Shown piece by piece: positions 1-5,526 of a DNA stretch of 7,111 nt. Origin of the DNA: Bacteroidota bacterium (lineage in GTDB: Bacteria; Bacteroidota; Bacteroidia; AKYH767-A; JABDAW01); contig JAHEYM010000101.1 in NCBI GenBank assembly GCA_023251595.1, positions 1-7,111 of the forward strand, written 5' to 3'. Within the stretch, counting starts at the first letter, position 1. Every line of letters starts with the position of its first letter. The translations under genes were made by a program, and so were the position numbers. The notes under the pieces are model-generated. The model searched no databases, had not been told where the DNA came from, and worked only from the letters and a program-made list of their open reading frames with translations.

Positions 1-1177
1 GCCAATTTTCAAAACCATCCTGAAAATCAGAAAATTTTCGCTGATCTACCACCGATTTAAATACATAAGAAAAATAGGAATTACAGGAATATTGAATTGC
101 CTGTACAAGATCCAAGGGTGAAAAATGAACATGACATTTTGGTTTCCCGCCACCGGGAGGATATCCTCCCATGCAGGGATACTGGGTTTCGGCTGAGAGT
201 ACGCCTTCCTGCAAGCCGATTAATGCCATCATAATTTTAAAAGTGGAGCCAGGGGGATATGCAGAATATAATGCGCGGTCATAAATAGGTTTTAACGGAT
301 CCATCGAAAGTTTTGCGTAATTTGATGAACGCACACGCCCCACCAGCAAATTAGGATCAAAACTCGGTGCACTTACCAATGCGAGTATTTCACCTGTAGA
401 TGGCTCGATAGCTGCGATTCCACCCACTTTATTTTTCATTAATAATTCACCATATTCCTGCAACGTCGCATCGAGACTTGAAGTGAGATTTTGACCGGGA
501 ATGGCGAGCGTGTCATATTTTCCATTTTCAAAACTGCCTTTCATCCGGTTCCAAACATCCACCATCATAATCTTCAAACCTCTCGTACCACGCAGTTCCG
601 GTTCATAGACCAACTCCATTCCATTCTTACCTATATAGTCACCTTCTTTATAATATTTATCTTTTTTGGTGACGGAGGTATCTACTTCTGCAATATCGCC
701 AAGAATATGTGCGGCAGTATTATATGGATATTTTCTCAAAGTTCGCGTTTGAACAAAAAATCCGGGAAACTGATCCAGTTTTTCCTGTAATACTGCATAA
801 GTCTCGAGCGAGAGTTGTTTTTCGAAAACAGAAGCTTTGACAGGAGAATAATTTTTTGCTGCGGCGAATTTATGTGAATACGTTTCAGGAGAAATACCGA
901 TTGTATTGCAAAGCTCAATTGAATCTATGTTTTTCGCCTGCTTCGGAATAATCATAAGATCATAAACCGGTTCATTATAGACCAATAATTTCCCGTTACG
1001 ATCATAAATAAGTCCGCGGGCCGGATATTGAACAATATGTCGCAGAAAATTATTATTGGCAGAAACTTCATAACTCTCATCGATGAGTTGTATATAGAAG
1101 AGACGGGATATAAAAATCAATGCAATCACCATAAAAATGATGATGATGACATATCTTCTGTTCGTTCCTCCTTCCAT
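1..1177 (-). CDS. mrdA: Penicillin-binding protein 2 (peptidoglycan D,D-transpeptidase MrdA), partial at 3' end
   Basis: Class B penicillin-binding protein that cross-links peptidoglycan during cell elongation, anchored in the inner membrane with its catalytic domain in the periplasm. I translated 392 residues from the ATG at 1177 to the window edge. A short cytoplasmic tail and one membrane segment (about residues 9-29) are followed by the dimerisation-domain motif PARGLIYDRNG (about 52-62), the pedestal region with GKNGMELVYEPELRGTRG (about 183-200), and the start of the transpeptidase domain. The catalytic S-x-x-K is STFK in PPGSTFKIM (Ser about 311, Lys about 314); the second motif SxN is SCN in IQYSCNSYF (about 364-366). 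The KTG motif and C terminus lie outside the window. The Gly/Cys-rich loop CMGGYPPGGGKPKC before SCN is, as far as I recall, usual in PBP2 of this phylum. The start lies 5 bases after the mreD stop, so it is surely cotranscribed with mreBCD; rodA is expected beyond the left edge. Confidence 0.96.
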   Translation of the reverse strand, partial: MEGGTNRRYVIIIIFMVIALIFISRLFYIQLIDESYEVSANNNFLRHIVQYPARGLIYDRNGKLLVYNEPVYDLMIIPKQAKNIDSIELCNTIGISPETYSHKFAAAKNYSPVKASVFEKQLSLETYAVLQEKLDQFPGFFVQTRTLRKYPYNTAAHILGDIAEVDTSVTKKDKYYKEGDYIGKNGMELVYEPELRGTRGLKIMMVDVWNRMKGSFENGKYDTLAIPGQNLTSSLDATLQEYGELLMKNKVGGIAAIEPSTGEILALVSAPSFDPNLLVGRVRSSNYAKLSMDPLKPIYDRALYSAYPPGSTFKIMMALIGLQEGVLSAETQYPCMGGYPPGGGKPKCHVHFSPLDLVQAIQYSCNSYFSYVFKSVVDQRKFSDFQDGFENW

Positions 1178-1182
1178 AGTTC

Positions 1183-1701
1183 TTATTCCACAACTTTACC
1201 TCTTGCAAAAAGAAATGATCCCATGACGATCAACAGAAGTGTTAATGCAGCACTCTGTATGGCTCTTAAAAATACCGGTAAAAATTCACTCAGCTTAAAT
1301 GATTCGATGAAAAATAAAGCAGTGTGATGTAATAAAACGAGTGTGATGGAATACGTAAGAAACCAACGGATGCCCATATTATTTATTGATGGTTTTGTTT
1401 CTGCTTCATAACCATCGCGTGGAGAAATAATTCGTATAATTCGCGGTCGGCAGAATGCCATGAACACTGTTGCAGCTGCATGTATTCCACCTGTCCCTGC
1501 AAAAATATCGATCGTAATTCCGGCGATGAAACCGAGTAAAAGCAACAACCATCCTGGAGTTTCGAACGGAAGCATGAGAATAAACACAACATAGATGAAA
1601 GGGTTGAGATATCCGTTAAGCTGAATATTATCCATTACTGTTATCTGAACAATAACGAGAAAAATGAAACGAAATAAATTCCCGACGATTTTATTAATCA
1701 T
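1183..1701 (-). CDS. mreD: Rod shape-determining protein MreD
   Basis: Small integral membrane protein of the elongasome, thought to bridge MreC and the PBP2/RodA synthase. The 172-residue product is almost entirely hydrophobic, with about five to six membrane segments (roughly residues 5-24, 33-46, 50-69, 75-90, 112-133 and 142-166) and a charged loop between about 92 and 108. MreD is poorly conserved, so the call rests on length, topology and above all position: its ATG overlaps the mreC stop by 8 bases (ATGATTAA), and its TAA is 5 bases ahead of PBP2. The overlap implies translational coupling to mreC. The pattern FAGTGGIHAAATVFMAF (about 68-84) sits where MreD proteins usually carry a conserved D-x-x-x-G-x-x-G-x-x-A stretch. 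No lesion seen. Confidence 0.93.
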   Translation of the reverse strand: MINKIVGNLFRFIFLVIVQITVMDNIQLNGYLNPFIYVVFILMLPFETPGWLLLLLGFIAGITIDIFAGTGGIHAAATVFMAFCRPRIIRIISPRDGYEAETKPSINNMGIRWFLTYSITLVLLHHTALFFIESFKLSEFLPVFLRAIQSAALTLLLIVMGSFLFARGKVVE

Positions 1702-2521
1702 GTTTATTTAAACTCTCAAGTTTTTCCTGTTCCATTTTGAATTTATTTAACACTACATATACATAAGTCAATGCACTGAAGTCTGTCGCTAATTTCACTT
1801 TTATAGAATAAAAATTCTGACCCGGTTTTCTGTCAAAATGGGAAACTATTCCGACCATGATACCTTCGGGATACAGAGGAGAGTATGAAGTAGTTATAAT
1901 TGAATCACCTACTGCTACTGGAACATGTAGTGCGATATCGTTTAACGTCGCGTATTCGGAAGAGCCACCTTCCCATACGAGTGATCCGTAGTAATTATTC
2001 TTTTTGAATTTGGCTGAGACTTTCGATTCGTTGTGAAGGACAGACATGACAGTGCAAAAATGTTCAGAAACATTTTTTACTTTGCCGACCACACCATTAC
2101 CGCAAATTACACCCATCTCCGGTCTGACACCATCCACAGTTCCGACGTTTAATGTGAGATAATTATTTCTCCGATTAATTGAATTATTAATTACATGAGC
2201 AGAAATATATTCGTATTGTTGATGATAGGTGTCGTTTTTAATCGTGGTTGGCGCTAGGTGAATATTGGTTGTGTCAGGTAGAAGAGAAAGGAGATGTGCA
2301 TTTTCGGCTGCCAGATTCGCATTTGTTTTTTTGAGATGTATATATGTTTTCGCGCTGCTCAACCAATTATAAAAAGTTCCTGTCACGACATTGGCAGAGT
2401 TGACGAAAGTAGTTTGTTGGAAATTGTTATTTCTCACCACCAAAACAAAACTGCCCAATTCCAGAAGAAGGAATAAGATTAAAAAATGGTATCGCCAGAG
2501 AAGCTGGAAAAGGTTCCTCAT
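1694..2521 (-). CDS. mreC: Rod shape-determining protein MreC
   Basis: Bitopic inner-membrane protein whose periplasmic part binds PBP2 and links it to MreB. The 275-residue product has a short cytoplasmic N terminus, one membrane segment (about residues 11-29), a helical coiled-coil region (about 54-82, rich in Lys, Asn, Leu and Ala) and then the two-lobed beta-barrel domain. Family signatures visible are NYLTLNVGTVDGVRPEMGV followed by GNGVVGKV (about 120-148), and TTSYSPLYPEGIMVGIV (about 210-226), the counterpart of the usual TSG..G.FP.GIPVG.V motif. Length fits the family. It starts with ATG 25 bases after the mreB stop and its end overlaps mreD by 8 bases, so it is the second gene of the mreBCD-mrdA operon. 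The C-terminal tail (about 260-275) is charged and probably flexible. No damage seen. Confidence 0.95.
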   Translation of the reverse strand: MRNLFQLLWRYHFLILFLLLELGSFVLVVRNNNFQQTTFVNSANVVTGTFYNWLSSAKTYIHLKKTNANLAAENAHLLSLLPDTTNIHLAPTTIKNDTYHQQYEYISAHVINNSINRRNNYLTLNVGTVDGVRPEMGVICGNGVVGKVKNVSEHFCTVMSVLHNESKVSAKFKKNNYYGSLVWEGGSSEYATLNDIALHVPVAVGDSIITTSYSPLYPEGIMVGIVSHFDRKPGQNFYSIKVKLATDFSALTYVYVVLNKFKMEQEKLESLNKHD

Positions 2522-2546
2522 CGATCAATACGTTAAGAAGATGTCA

Positions 2547-3569
2547 TTAAGGCATAAGAAACTTGAATCGCTGAATATTTTTCAATGCGATTCCTGTTCC
2601 ACGAACAACCGCTCTCAGCGGATCTTCCGCAACATGAACCGGCAGTTTAGTTTTCAATGAAATGCGTTTATCCAATCCGCGCAGAAGTGCACCACCGCCT
2701 GTGAGATAAATTCCGGTTTGATATATATCTGCAGAAAGTTCAGGAGGAGTCATCTCAAGCGCTTTCATAATTGCTTCCTCGATTTTTGAAATTGATTTAT
2801 CAAGTGCATGTGCAATTTCCGTGTAATTAACAGTGATTTCTTTGGGAATACCTGTCATCATATCCCGACCGTGAATTGCGAAATCGGGCGGAGGGTTATC
2901 GAGTTCAGGCAATGCTGCGCCTACTTCAATTTTAATTCTTTCGGCCGAGCGCTCACCAAGCAAAATGTTATGTTGACGACGCATGTAATCCCAGATGTCA
3001 TTAGTGAAACCATCGCCGGCTGTACGTATCGACTGATCACAAACAATTCCTCCAAGCGCGATGACAGCGATTTCGCTTGTGCCACCACCGATATCGATCA
3101 CCATATTTCCCATTGGCTCTTCGACATCGATACCGATTCCGATTGCGGCGGCCATCGGTTCGTGGATGAGATAAACTTCTTTTGCACCTGCATGTTCAGC
3201 CGAGTCGCGAACGGCACGTTTTTCAACTTCTGTAATTCCGGAAGGAATACAAATCACCATCTTCAGCGATGGATTAAAGAGATGACGACCCGGATTTATC
3301 ATCTTGATCATCTCGCGGATCATGTGTTCGGCGGCGGCGAAGTCGGCGATCACACCATCTTTCAGCGGACGAATCGTCTTTATATTTTCGTGCACTTTTC
3401 CGTGCATCTGCATTGCAACTTTCCCGACTGCAATAACTTTTCCGGTCTGTCGATCTACTGCAACGATAGAGGGTTCATCGACAACAACCTTGTCGTTGTG
3501 GATGATCAGGGTGTTGGCAGTCCCGAGATCGATGGCAATTTCCTGGGTTAGAAAATCAAATAATCCCAT
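2547..3569 (-). CDS. mreB: Rod shape-determining protein MreB (bacterial actin)
   Basis: Actin-family ATPase that forms short membrane-bound filaments on the cytoplasmic face and positions the elongation machinery. The 340-residue length is typical. Nucleotide-binding signatures are all present: phosphate-1 loop AIDLGTANTLI (residues 12-22), catalytic-glutamate region LIHEPMAAAIG (134-144), phosphate-2 loop DIGGGTSEIAVI (159-170) and adenosine-binding loop LTGGGALLRGLD (289-300). The N-terminal MGLFDFLTQE matches the membrane-binding start of family members and supports the ATG at 3569. First gene of the minus-strand operon mreB-mreC-mreD-mrdA, so its promoter should lie in the 3570-3772 spacer. 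I know purH as a frequent upstream neighbour of mreB in this phylum; here the upstream side carries decayed accessory genes instead. Base composition is higher in G+C than in the spacers, consistent with a conserved core gene. Confidence 0.98.
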   Translation of the reverse strand: MGLFDFLTQEIAIDLGTANTLIIHNDKVVVDEPSIVAVDRQTGKVIAVGKVAMQMHGKVHENIKTIRPLKDGVIADFAAAEHMIREMIKMINPGRHLFNPSLKMVICIPSGITEVEKRAVRDSAEHAGAKEVYLIHEPMAAAIGIGIDVEEPMGNMVIDIGGGTSEIAVIALGGIVCDQSIRTAGDGFTNDIWDYMRRQHNILLGERSAERIKIEVGAALPELDNPPPDFAIHGRDMMTGIPKEITVNYTEIAHALDKSISKIEEAIMKALEMTPPELSADIYQTGIYLTGGGALLRGLDKRISLKTKLPVHVAEDPLRAVVRGTGIALKNIQRFKFLMP

Positions 3570-3772
3570 GAGGTGGCGCTTGTTTCAGTTTAAATTTCAA
3601 GTGGAGATTTCGTCAAAAATACCCATTTGAAATTCCTTTGCAAAGCAAATCAATTATTTAAATTGTAGCATCACAAAAAAAAATATTTTTAATATTTTAA
3701 TCAACCATCTCCGGAGGAGGTGAATAGGGGTAGAAAGAATGCGGTTTAGGAAAAATTAGCACCTCGTCAGAT
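3570..3772. other. Non-coding spacer, probable leader/promoter region of the mreB operon
   Basis: AT-rich 203-base spacer between divergent genes. It must hold the promoter for mreB on the minus strand, but I could not identify a clear one: no good match to the Bacteroidota TTTG / TAnnTTTG pattern was found, and a minus-strand TACAAT near 3661 lacks a matching upstream element. It contains a perfect 10-base palindrome, CTTTGCAAAG (3636-3645), an 8-base palindrome, CTCCGGAG (3709-3716), and a 9-A tract (3675-3683). The plus strand has GGAGGAGGTG (3713-3722), which looks like a ribosome-binding site but is followed only by a six-codon frame. Confidence 0.4.
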
Positions 3773-3997
3773 GTGGAACGGAAGGCTTCCCCGATTATCA
3801 AAATTCATGTTTTCATGGAGAAAGATCGGTTTCGTTTATCTATCCTCCAACAGAAAAGTGATTGGTGGGATAGTCTCACCGAGGATCAGCTCAATGAGAT
3901 TAACAGAGGAATTAAAGATATAAAGCTGGGCAAAACCGTTTCCAGCAAGACCGTTTGGCAAAAGTATGGAAGAGAAAGAATTACAGAATTGGATTAA
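3773..3997 (+). CDS. Antitoxin-like small protein of a decayed RelE/ParE-type toxin-antitoxin module
   Basis: Small charged protein, 74 residues from a GTG at 3773 or 60 residues from the first ATG at 3815; neither start has a clear ribosome-binding site. The C-terminal part, ILQQKSDWWDSLTEDQLNEI followed by a G-x-x-D-I-K-x-G-K-x-V-S segment and VWQKYG, follows the pattern common in small antitoxins paired with RelE/ParE toxins (SDFWDELSEEqkeEIe.gl.dikaGktvs.eeV..KyG). In the intact family this acidic segment wraps around and blocks the toxin. The N-terminal 20 or so residues match nothing I recognise and may be a replaced or frameshifted end. The toxin that should follow is reduced to its last ~28 codons directly downstream (to 4092), so the gene is probably a relic; whether it still makes protein cannot be told. 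Assignment is by remembered sequence pattern. Confidence 0.5.
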   Translation: MERKASPIIKIHVFMEKDRFRLSILQQKSDWWDSLTEDQLNEINRGIKDIKLGKTVSSKTVWQKYGRERITELD

Positions 3998-3999
3998 TT

Positions 4000-4092
4000 C
4001 ACAAAAATGTTTCAGCTATTTACGAAGTTCGTAAATCGGCGGTTTTTATTGTGGCTCTCATTGATAACAGGGCAAATTTGAAATATAGATAG
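4000..4092 (+). pseudogene. C-terminal remnant of a RelE/ParE-family toxin gene
   Basis: Starting 3 bases after the antitoxin-like stop, an open frame ending at TAG 4090-4092 reads NVSAIYEVRKS, then AVFIVALIDNRANLKYR. This is the pattern of the last beta-strands of RelE/ParE-type ribonuclease or gyrase toxins (a Y-E-V/I strand, a turn with charged residues, then I-I-V-L-A-x-x-D-x-R-x-x-P), in particular those encoded next to WDELSEEE-type antitoxins. No start codon and none of the first ~60-70 residues of a toxin are present: the frame read further upstream overlaps the antitoxin gene and gives no toxin-like sequence. The usual order antitoxin-toxin is kept, so a deletion has probably removed most of the toxin gene. 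A 19-base palindrome (ATTTACGAAGTTCGTAAAT, 4018-4036) falls inside the remnant. It cannot be functional in this form. Confidence 0.55.
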
Positions 4093-4234
4093 ATAATTTC
4101 CCTCAAGGCTCACATTCACCCTAATCCATCGATGGAAAGATGATAAGATGCGAGCCCATTCAATATTGCGGTCCTCAAAGGAATTCACTGTATTTACAAA
4201 CTGTTACGCTTTGCAGGTTTTTAATTCATCAAAT
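4093..4234. other. Non-coding spacer upstream of the broken secreted-protein gene
   Basis: I see no gene, RNA or repeat in this stretch in either direction. It should contain the promoter of the T9SS cargo gene. The closest sequence to the Bacteroidota -7 element is TACGCTTTG (4205-4213), which has one base too many between TA and TTTG, and no convincing -33 element precedes it, so I do not call a promoter. Confidence 0.3.
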
Positions 4235-4307
4235 ATGAAATTCAATCCCATGAAAAAGAACATTTTCTCTGCAATTTTCGTCTCTTCTTTTTTTCTTTTT
4301 AATTTTT

Positions 4308-5075
4308 TTGTTGATTGACGGGTACGCGCAAGCACCAAGCTGGGAATGGGCAAAGTCGGTTGGAGGTAGTGGCAATGAAACTGCTAATTCTGTCATAACT
4401 GATTCCTTAGGGAATTTATATATGGTAGGTTGGTTTAGAAGTCAAACAATTAGCCTCGGATCTAACATTCTGACTAATCACGATTCAAATTCTTATGAAA
4501 TATCTATTCTAAAGTACGATCAGGCAGGAAATGTAGTTTGGGCTCAATCTTTCGGTGGGACTAGTCACGATTATGCGATCTCTGTTACGACAAATGCAAT
4601 TGGGAATTTCGCGGTTGTCGGCAACTTTATGAGTTCAACTTTGACCTTGGGAAGCATTACTTTGATGAATACGTTCTCTATGTCGCAGGATTTTTTTATT
4701 GCTAAATATTCTGCTACCGGTACTGTTCTTTGGGCTTACTCAGCTGGAGGAACGAATTCTTATTTTGCAAATTTTGTTACTCATGATGCTTCAGGGAATC
4801 TTATAGCTATAGGCTCCTTTGATGGTCCAACAATTACGTTTGATTCAACTACTTTTCTTAACGCAGGAAATTGCATTGTCAAATACGATACGGCGGGGAC
4901 TGTGCTATGGGTGAAATTGGTCGGAGGGAGCGGTTCCGGTCACGCCGTTTCTATTTGCACAGATGTTTCTGCGAATATAATAATTGCCGGTGAGTTCCAA
5001 GGCTCTGTTACTTTTGACTCCGCTACCATAATAACTGCAGGCAATTATGATATGTTTGTGGCGAAAACCAATTGA
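4308..5075 (+). CDS. Open segment of the broken gene: four SBBP/beta-propeller-like repeats
   Basis: The longest uninterrupted frame of the gene, 255 codons from a TTG that is an unlikely true start. After the signal-peptide end (YAQA) it consists of four repeats beginning at about residues 14, 78, 142 and 201, each opening with W-A/V-x-x-x-G-G-(S/T) and carrying D-x-x-G-N-(L/F)-x-x-x-G-x-F, then T-(I/L)-(T/S)-(L/F) and finally (I/V)-x-K-Y-(D/S)-x-x-G-x-(V)-(L/V)-W. Repeat lengths are about 64, 64, 59 and 55. This matches SBBP-type (beta-propeller-like) repeats abundant in secreted proteins of environmental Bacteroidota; the ligand is generally unknown. Four repeats are fewer than I expect for a closed propeller, so units may have been lost. 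The last repeat runs straight into the TGA. Codon use and composition (Thr, Ser, Gly, Asn rich) fit an exported protein. Confidence 0.65.
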   Translation: MLIDGYAQAPSWEWAKSVGGSGNETANSVITDSLGNLYMVGWFRSQTISLGSNILTNHDSNSYEISILKYDQAGNVVWAQSFGGTSHDYAISVTTNAIGNFAVVGNFMSSTLTLGSITLMNTFSMSQDFFIAKYSATGTVLWAYSAGGTNSYFANFVTHDASGNLIAIGSFDGPTITFDSTTFLNAGNCIVKYDTAGTVLWVKLVGGSGSGHAVSICTDVSANIIIAGEFQGSVTFDSATIITAGNYDMFVAKTN

Positions 5076-5342
5076 ACAACCGGTATAGAAAATTTATTCA
5101 ACAATAAAGAAATTTCTCTTTATCCTAACCCTACCACCGGGAATTTCACAATTGAATCTTCTTATGCAATTCCCTATTCAATTAAAATATATAATATTTT
5201 GAGTGAAAAAATTTATAGTGAAGAAAATATAGCTTCTCCCAAAAAAGAAATCGATATTTCTGAAAAACCGAATGGAATTTATTTTTTGCAGATGAGTTCT
5301 GAAAAAGGGGTTTCGACAAAAAAAATAATCATCAATAAATAG
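5076..5342 (+). pseudogene. T9SS type A C-terminal sorting domain cut off by the in-frame TGA
   Basis: Directly after TGA 5073-5075, the same frame stays open for 88 codons to TAG 5340-5342 and gives a complete sorting domain: TTGIENLFNNKEISLYPNP, then TTGNFTIE, a central IKIYNILSEKIYSE strand pair, IDISEKPNGIYFLQM and the terminal VSTKKIIINK. These are the hallmarks of the Por secretion tail: Y-P-N-P-x-x-G near the start, a V/I-Y-N/D-x-x-G-like middle, L/I-x-x-G-x-Y, and a K-x-(I/V)(I/V) end. In working proteins this ~70-90 residue domain directs outer-membrane translocation through T9SS and is then removed with attachment to the surface or release. It has no start codon of its own, so it is translated only if the TGA is read through or is a sequence error. 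Confidence 0.8.
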
Positions 5343-5406
5343 GCACCATCGGGTTGGTAGGAATTTTTTATCCGAGTCTATTGCCGATTCACTCGGTCGG
5401 GATTTG

Positions 5407-5519
5407 AACCACAGAGTTACACTGAGTTTATTTCACAGAGTTACACTCAGTTGTTTTTGGAAAATTGCCAGATTGTACTCTGTGAAACTCTGTGCCGAAC
5501 TCCGTGCAACTCTGTGGTT
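5407..5519. repeat. 113-base imperfect inverted repeat (CACAGAGTTACACTGAG family)
   Basis: The ends are a perfect 12-base inverted pair, AACCACAGAGTT (5407-5418) and AACTCTGTGGTT (5508-5519). Inside, TTTCACAGAGT (5431-5441) pairs perfectly with ACTCTGTGAAA (5477-5487), and further CACAGAGTTACACT / ACTCTGTG copies lie between. The whole could fold into a long hairpin with a loop near 5442-5476. The unit resembles CACAGAGTTACACAGAG-type intergenic repeats seen in many genomes of this and other phyla, which look like small non-autonomous elements. It lies between two convergent genes (T9SS cargo gene end 5342, purT end 5527) and could serve as a bidirectional transcription end, although no uracil tract supports a classic terminator. 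It codes for nothing I recognise. Confidence 0.75.
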
Positions 5520-5526
5520 AATTTTG

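Larger units (their letters stand above)
4250..5342 (+). pseudogene. Secreted SBBP-repeat protein with T9SS sorting domain, interrupted by a frameshift and an in-frame stop
   Basis: Taken as one gene this would encode about 363 residues: a Sec signal peptide, a repeat body and a T9SS C-terminal sorting domain, the standard plan of a cell-surface or released cargo protein in Bacteroidota. Two lesions break it. First, ATG 4250 (or the in-frame ATG 4235) reads MKKNIFSAIFVSSFFLFNFF and then stops at TGA 4316-4318, while the body continues one base further on (LLIDGYAQAPSWEWAKSV). The join lies in three T-runs (4288-4294, 4296-4300, 4303-4309); one surplus T would explain it. GYAQA is a plausible signal-peptidase site once the frames are joined. 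Second, TGA at 5073-5075 separates the body from the sorting domain, which stays in the same frame to TAG 5340-5342. Either the gene is decaying, or one or both lesions are sequencing errors. The biological role of the body is unknown. Confidence 0.7.

Noticed and set aside
491..790. Plus-strand frames opposite PBP2 and mreD (also 1028-1327)
   Set aside because: Both are antisense to well-supported genes and show no protein-like composition or ribosome-binding site.
2808..3551. Plus-strand open frame of 247 codons
   Set aside because: It lies entirely antisense to mreB, whose protein is unmistakable. The translation is Cys/His-rich without any family pattern, as expected for a shadow frame.
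3655..3700. Possible mreB promoter (minus-strand TACAAT with A/T tracts)
   Set aside because: No matching upstream element at proper spacing for either a sigma-70 or a Bacteroidota-type promoter; too weak in such AT-rich DNA.
3713..3757. GGAGGAGGTG with a following ATG, considered as a ribosome-binding site and start
   Set aside because: The frame from the ATG at 3739 ends after six codons, and this phylum makes little use of strong Shine-Dalgarno sites.
4018..4036. Palindrome ATTTACGAAGTTCGTAAAT followed by CGGCGGTTTTT, considered as an intrinsic terminator
   Set aside because: The stem is AT-rich, the loop is only three bases, and the sequence is fully explained as coding for IYEVRK of the toxin remnant.
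5372..5396. CCGAGT...ACTCGG inverted pair after the T9SS cargo gene, considered as a terminator
   Set aside because: Only six pairs with a 13-base loop and no T-tract on either side.
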